Below are positions 52,782 through 54,159 of a stretch of DNA of 54,159 bases, one piece after another. The stretch spans positions 1 to 54,159 of the forward strand of contig CABPZE010000011.1 in assembly GCA_902461815.1 (NCBI GenBank), in the 5' to 3' direction. A model generated the notes under the pieces. The model worked only from the letters and a program-made list of their open reading frames with translations. It had not been told where the DNA came from and ran no database searches. How positions within the stretch are numbered: position 1 is the first letter of the stretch; each line of letters begins with the position of its first letter. A program made the position numbers and the translations under genes. The DNA comes from CAG-390 sp003523225 (GTDB lineage: Bacteria > Bacillota > Clostridia > Oscillospirales > CAG-272).

Positions 52782-54157
52782 TCATTTATTCGGAATAATA
52801 AGCGTTGAAAGCGATTTTTTCTGCTCCGCCGTCGGCAGACTCAGCTTTCCGTTTTTCAGCAGTATGCTGATGCAGTGGCATAGAAACCATCCGTCCGAAT
52901 AAAAAGTAAATTGCAGTTCATATTCTCTCACCCTGCGCAGATGCTCCGGCACTGCCTCAAGCGCGGCTTTGAAATACGGCGCTTTTATTGCGTCAAATTC
53001 AGCCTTGTGGCGTTTTTTGATCCTGCCACCGATCTCCAGAAGTCTGTCAACGATCTCGCGCCCGGAAAATGTGACCACCTGCCACGCGGACTTGAAATAT
53101 CCGTCATAATCTCCGTTGGTCTTAACAAATCCCCTCTGCGCCAGCCAGACGTATTCATCCTTTGAGAGCACGTCCTCAAACTCCCGCTCGTAAAGCGACA
53201 AGACGCGCCCGCACTCAGCCGCATAGGTAGTGTTGACGCCGACCCGCTTATCCGACCATTCGGAATCTATCTGCCACAGCGTATGCTTTTCAGTAGCATA
53301 CCAGCTAGGTCCGCACCAGTTTTTCATATAAACATAATCGTCGGGCAGCCGGACATTATCGGGTACTACCGACGCGTGGCAGATATTATGTCCACCGTCA
53401 GGACGTATTGTCGCCGCCTCGTCAAAGCTGATGCCGGCATCCATCATTTCCTCCCCGGACTGCGCGGCAATGTACGGTATCAGCGACCACATAATGAAAT
53501 TACGGTCGGCTCGTTTGCTTTCCCTGAGTGTTATTGACCCGTCGGTCTGCCCGCACAAAATATCCGGGCTGTCGACCGATCCGCTTGAGATCAATTCGTC
53601 GTACAGCTCATTGGCAAAGATGTCCGCCGCCTTTTTGTACATTTCGTCCTGTAATATCAGAAAGTCGGGGGAGCATTCGGAAATGATGAAATTAATGAGG
53701 TATTTGTCCTTTTGTTTAACAAGGAATCCGTATTCCTCAAGGTATTCCGCTTCTCCCTCCACGTAAACCGGAGACACTCCCAGCGCATCCGCGATCTCAT
53801 TTACTGTCATAGGGCGCTGTCTTACGCAATAGGCAATATTCTGCGAGAGTGCAGAGCGGAAAAAGTTTTCCGGAGGCGTCGTACCGCAGTTGCCGTTAAT
53901 CCCGACATAATGAAACTTTATCGGGTTGAATTTAAGTTCGCTTGCTGTTCTCATGGTATCCATACCTTTCTTAAGATCTTTTTTGGCTTCGAACAGATGC
54001 CACTTGACAGTGCCGATGGGAAGTCCAAGCTCGGATGCTATCGTATTCTGAGTTTTATTCTCAAAATAATACGCAATTACGATCTTCCGCTGCAATTTAG
54101 AGAGAGACGGAGAACGAAATCATCTGCGGACAGGCGCAGGTGTCGCCATCGTCCAGC
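52782..54157 (-). CDS. Sigma-region-4-like DNA-binding protein with large C-terminal extension (5' end outside window)
   Basis: At least 458 codons, open to the window edge, so the N-terminus is missing. The visible start has an ECF-type region 4 (LSKLQRKIVIAYYFENKTQNTIASELGLPIGTVKWHLFEAKKDL), followed by a linker. A second winged-helix-like part follows (MTVNEIADALGVSPVYVEGEAEYLEEYGFLVKQKDKYLIN). The remaining 300 residues contain WCGPSWYATEKHTLWQIDSEW and resemble no domain I can name. It may be a sigma-like regulator with a sensory C-terminus. Similar long proteins occur in Oscillospirales-type bacteria as unnamed sigma-70 family members. Confidence 0.75.
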
Positions 54158-54159
54158 GC

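Overview
The window looks like a chromosomal segment of an endospore-forming, gut-type Clostridia (Firmicutes), moderately GC-rich. The evidence is SpoVG, a SpmA/SpmB pair, an AbrB/SpoVT-type regulator, ribonuclease J, Gram-positive sigma-A promoters, AGGAGG-type ribosome binding sites, many lipoproteins and surface proteins with Thr/Pro linkers, and several protein families seen mainly in Clostridia. I would not name a genus from sequence alone.

Layout. 1-1765: remnants of an integrative element (fragments of a replication-initiator-like gene, a large serine recombinase and an ArdA-like gene, joined inside genes) plus a small Cys-rich gene. 1819-2550: a five-tRNA operon (Val-Asp-Phe-Gly-Cys, minus strand) with a consensus promoter. 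2627-10129: housekeeping genes (murC with a methyltransferase, spoVG, a phosphoesterase with a lipid kinase, a three-gene cluster of unknown function, a FabG-like reductase). 10130-11256: a gene-free island packed with two-hairpin interspersed repeats. 11257-14230: a sugar-binding lipoprotein and a GH4 alpha-galactosidase-like enzyme. 14475-19374: a DUF5685/DnaJ/membrane-protein operon, an Ig-like surface protein and a LURP-one-like protein. 19536-26200: murD, murI, a P-loop kinase, a PLP lyase, a lipoprotein, a cysteine desulfurase and a nucleoside phosphorylase. 26478-28499: an unusual GyrB/ParE-type subunit with no A-subunit nearby.

28841-37418 is the most interesting accessory block. After a separate lipoprotein gene, a divergent promoter region (35305-35547) carries three copies of one 12-bp motif. 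Leftward it serves a BNR/sialidase-like enzyme, two tandem CBM9-like surface proteins with different C-terminal anchors, and an FGGY sugar kinase. Rightward it serves a HpcH/HpaI-type aldolase, an AraC regulator and a lipoprotein gene that is cut off after about 73 codons. I read this as an AraC-controlled regulon for an unidentified sugar or sugar acid. The lipoprotein is cut exactly where an ECF-sigma/anti-sigma pair begins on the other strand. That anti-sigma protein has six PepSY modules encoded by perfectly repeated 408-bp units, so the junction is either a real rearrangement or an assembly error.

39332-54159: the ECF sigma/anti-sigma pair, a tRNA-Pro with a broken tRNA-Pro copy beside it (an integration scar), a zinc-ribbon protein, a parvulin-type foldase, ribonuclease J with a long leader, spmA/spmB, an AbrB-like regulator, a copper operon (csoR-copA) with two CsoR-type palindromes at its promoter, more copies of the interspersed repeat, and a sigma-region-4-like protein with a large C-terminal extension that runs off the window.
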